From the NCBI GenBank assembly GCA_937928475.1, contig CALFVE010000253.1, positions 1 to 6,057 on the forward strand: DNA of 6,057 bases. The letters are read 5' to 3'. A model generated the notes under the pieces. The model was not told the origin of the DNA. It made no database searches and saw only the letters and a program-made list of their open reading frames with translations. This DNA is from an uncultured bacterium (GTDB lineage: Bacteria > Armatimonadota > Zipacnadia > Zipacnadales > Zipacnadaceae). Of this stretch, positions 5,457-6,057 are shown in pieces. A program made the position numbers and the translations under genes. Position 1 is the stretch's first letter; every line of letters begins with the position of its first letter.

Positions 5457-6017
5457 CTACACCTCCACCGGCGCGCTCAGCGCCGGCCCCAACTTCCTGC
5501 GCAAAGCCTCTCGCCCGCGGGCCAGGCGGGAGATCACCGTGCCTCGCGCAATCCCCAGCATTCGCGCAATCTCGTTCACAGGCAGGTCCTCCCAATAATA
5601 CATCGCCACCACCAGGCGCTGATGCTCCGGTAGGGACATCACGGCTCCCTGCACCCGACGCGCCAGGGCCTCGCGGGAGACTGCCAAAGCCGGAGGATCC
5701 CCCGGATCCGCCAGACGCTCGGCGTGCTCCTCCTCCAGCCCCTCAGTGGCCGGGCGATGGCGGATATGATCCCAGACCAGGTTCAGAGCAATCCGCCGCA
5801 GCCATCCGCTGAAGGCCTGCTCGTGCCGCAGCCGGCGGAGGTTCTCCCAAGCCCGGACGAAGGTATCCTGGGTCAAGTCCTCCGCCAGGCTCACGTCGCC
5901 CACCATGTGCAGGGCGAGAGTGTAGATGCGCCGCTCGTGAGTCCGGAACAACTGTTCGAAGGCCTCGAGGGATCCGTGCTGCGCGGCCCGTACCAGGGAT
6001 TTCTCCTCCGCGGTCAT
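5457..6017 (-). CDS. ECF-family RNA polymerase sigma factor (RpoE-like)
   Basis: Extracytoplasmic-function sigma factors direct RNA polymerase to stress or envelope-response promoters. From the ATG at 6017 the protein is 186 residues, the usual ECF length. Sigma region 2 covers about residues 8-88, with AEDLTQDTFVRAW at 45-57 (core binding and -10 recognition) and SGWLRRIALNLVWDHIR after it. An acidic linker (about 89-115) leads to region 4 at about 125-176. Its helix-turn-helix is NEIARMLGIARGTVISRLAR, for -35 recognition. The frame is open further, to a GTG at 6056 beside the window edge. I prefer 6017 because it gives the common MT-x-E-x3-LV start, but no ribosome binding site precedes it, so the start is uncertain. 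The gene heads an operon with its anti-sigma factor and an RseB-like lipoprotein. The promoter is at or beyond the right edge. ECF sigma factors often activate their own operon. Confidence 0.93.
   Translation of the reverse strand: MTAEEKSLVRAAQHGSLEAFEQLFRTHERRIYTLALHMVGDVSLAEDLTQDTFVRAWENLRRLRHEQAFSGWLRRIALNLVWDHIRHRPATEGLEEEHAERLADPGDPPALAVSREALARRVQGAVMSLPEHQRLVVAMYYWEDLPVNEIARMLGIARGTVISRLARGREALRRKLGPALSAPVEV
5461..5466 (-). promoter_or_regulatory. Shine-Dalgarno of the anti-sigma gene inside the sigma gene
   Basis: GGAGGT on the minus strand lies 8 bases before the anti-sigma ATG (5452). It is formed by the last two or three codons of the sigma factor. Ribosomes finishing the sigma gene would therefore cover or expose the start of its inhibitor, which suggests translational coupling. 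Confidence 0.7.
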
Positions 6018-6057
6018 GGGCCAATGATTGTGTACTATTTCTGCGGCCGAAACCACT

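Noticed and set aside
1..6057. Search for mobile elements, CRISPR arrays, prophage or defence genes
   Set aside because: No transposase, integrase, evenly spaced repeats, attachment-site duplication of the tRNA 3' end or compositional break is visible. The tRNA-Gln 3' end has no second copy in the window.

Overview
This is a GC-rich bacterial chromosomal segment made of housekeeping and regulatory genes. I see no mobile element, CRISPR array or phage gene. The translated genes, recognisable sigma-70-type promoters and a tRNA with an encoded CCA end show it is bacterial. The phylum cannot be fixed from this window. A sigma / anti-sigma / RseB-like lipoprotein cluster with a Pro-rich linker would fit high-GC deep lineages (for example Armatimonadota, Chloroflexota or high-GC Bacillota), but that is only a guess.

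Layout, left to right. Positions 1-247 (minus) hold the N-terminal 82 residues of holo-ACP synthase (acpS), which runs off the left edge. It starts at TTG and has a clear promoter and ribosome binding site. A 100-base divergent gap separates it from rlmN (plus, 347-1453), the radical-SAM 23S rRNA/tRNA adenine-C2 methyltransferase, which may be translated from a leaderless mRNA. rlmN runs tail-to-tail into a tRNA-Gln(CTG) gene (minus, 1426-1500) and overlaps it by 28 bases. The tRNA has a near-consensus promoter whose -35 box contains the stop codon of the next gene, and a probable terminator inside the rlmN 3' end. That next gene is transketolase (tkt, minus, 1536-3578), which appears complete.

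After a 155-base gap comes a three-gene minus-strand operon, transcribed from the right edge leftwards. It encodes an ECF sigma factor (5457-6017), a zinc-finger, single-pass membrane anti-sigma factor (4991-5452, 4-base gap) and an RseB/MucB-like lipoprotein (3734-4978, 12-base gap). By analogy with rpoE-rseA-rseB, this operon would sense an envelope signal outside the membrane and release the sigma factor inside the cell.

The most notable feature is the compaction at 1382-1539. Within about 160 bases lie the rlmN C-terminal codons, the tRNA terminator, the tRNA itself, its promoter and the tkt stop codon, all overlapping or abutting. The second is the RseB-like protein, which is predicted to be lipid-anchored and carries a linker of about 110 residues between its two domains.
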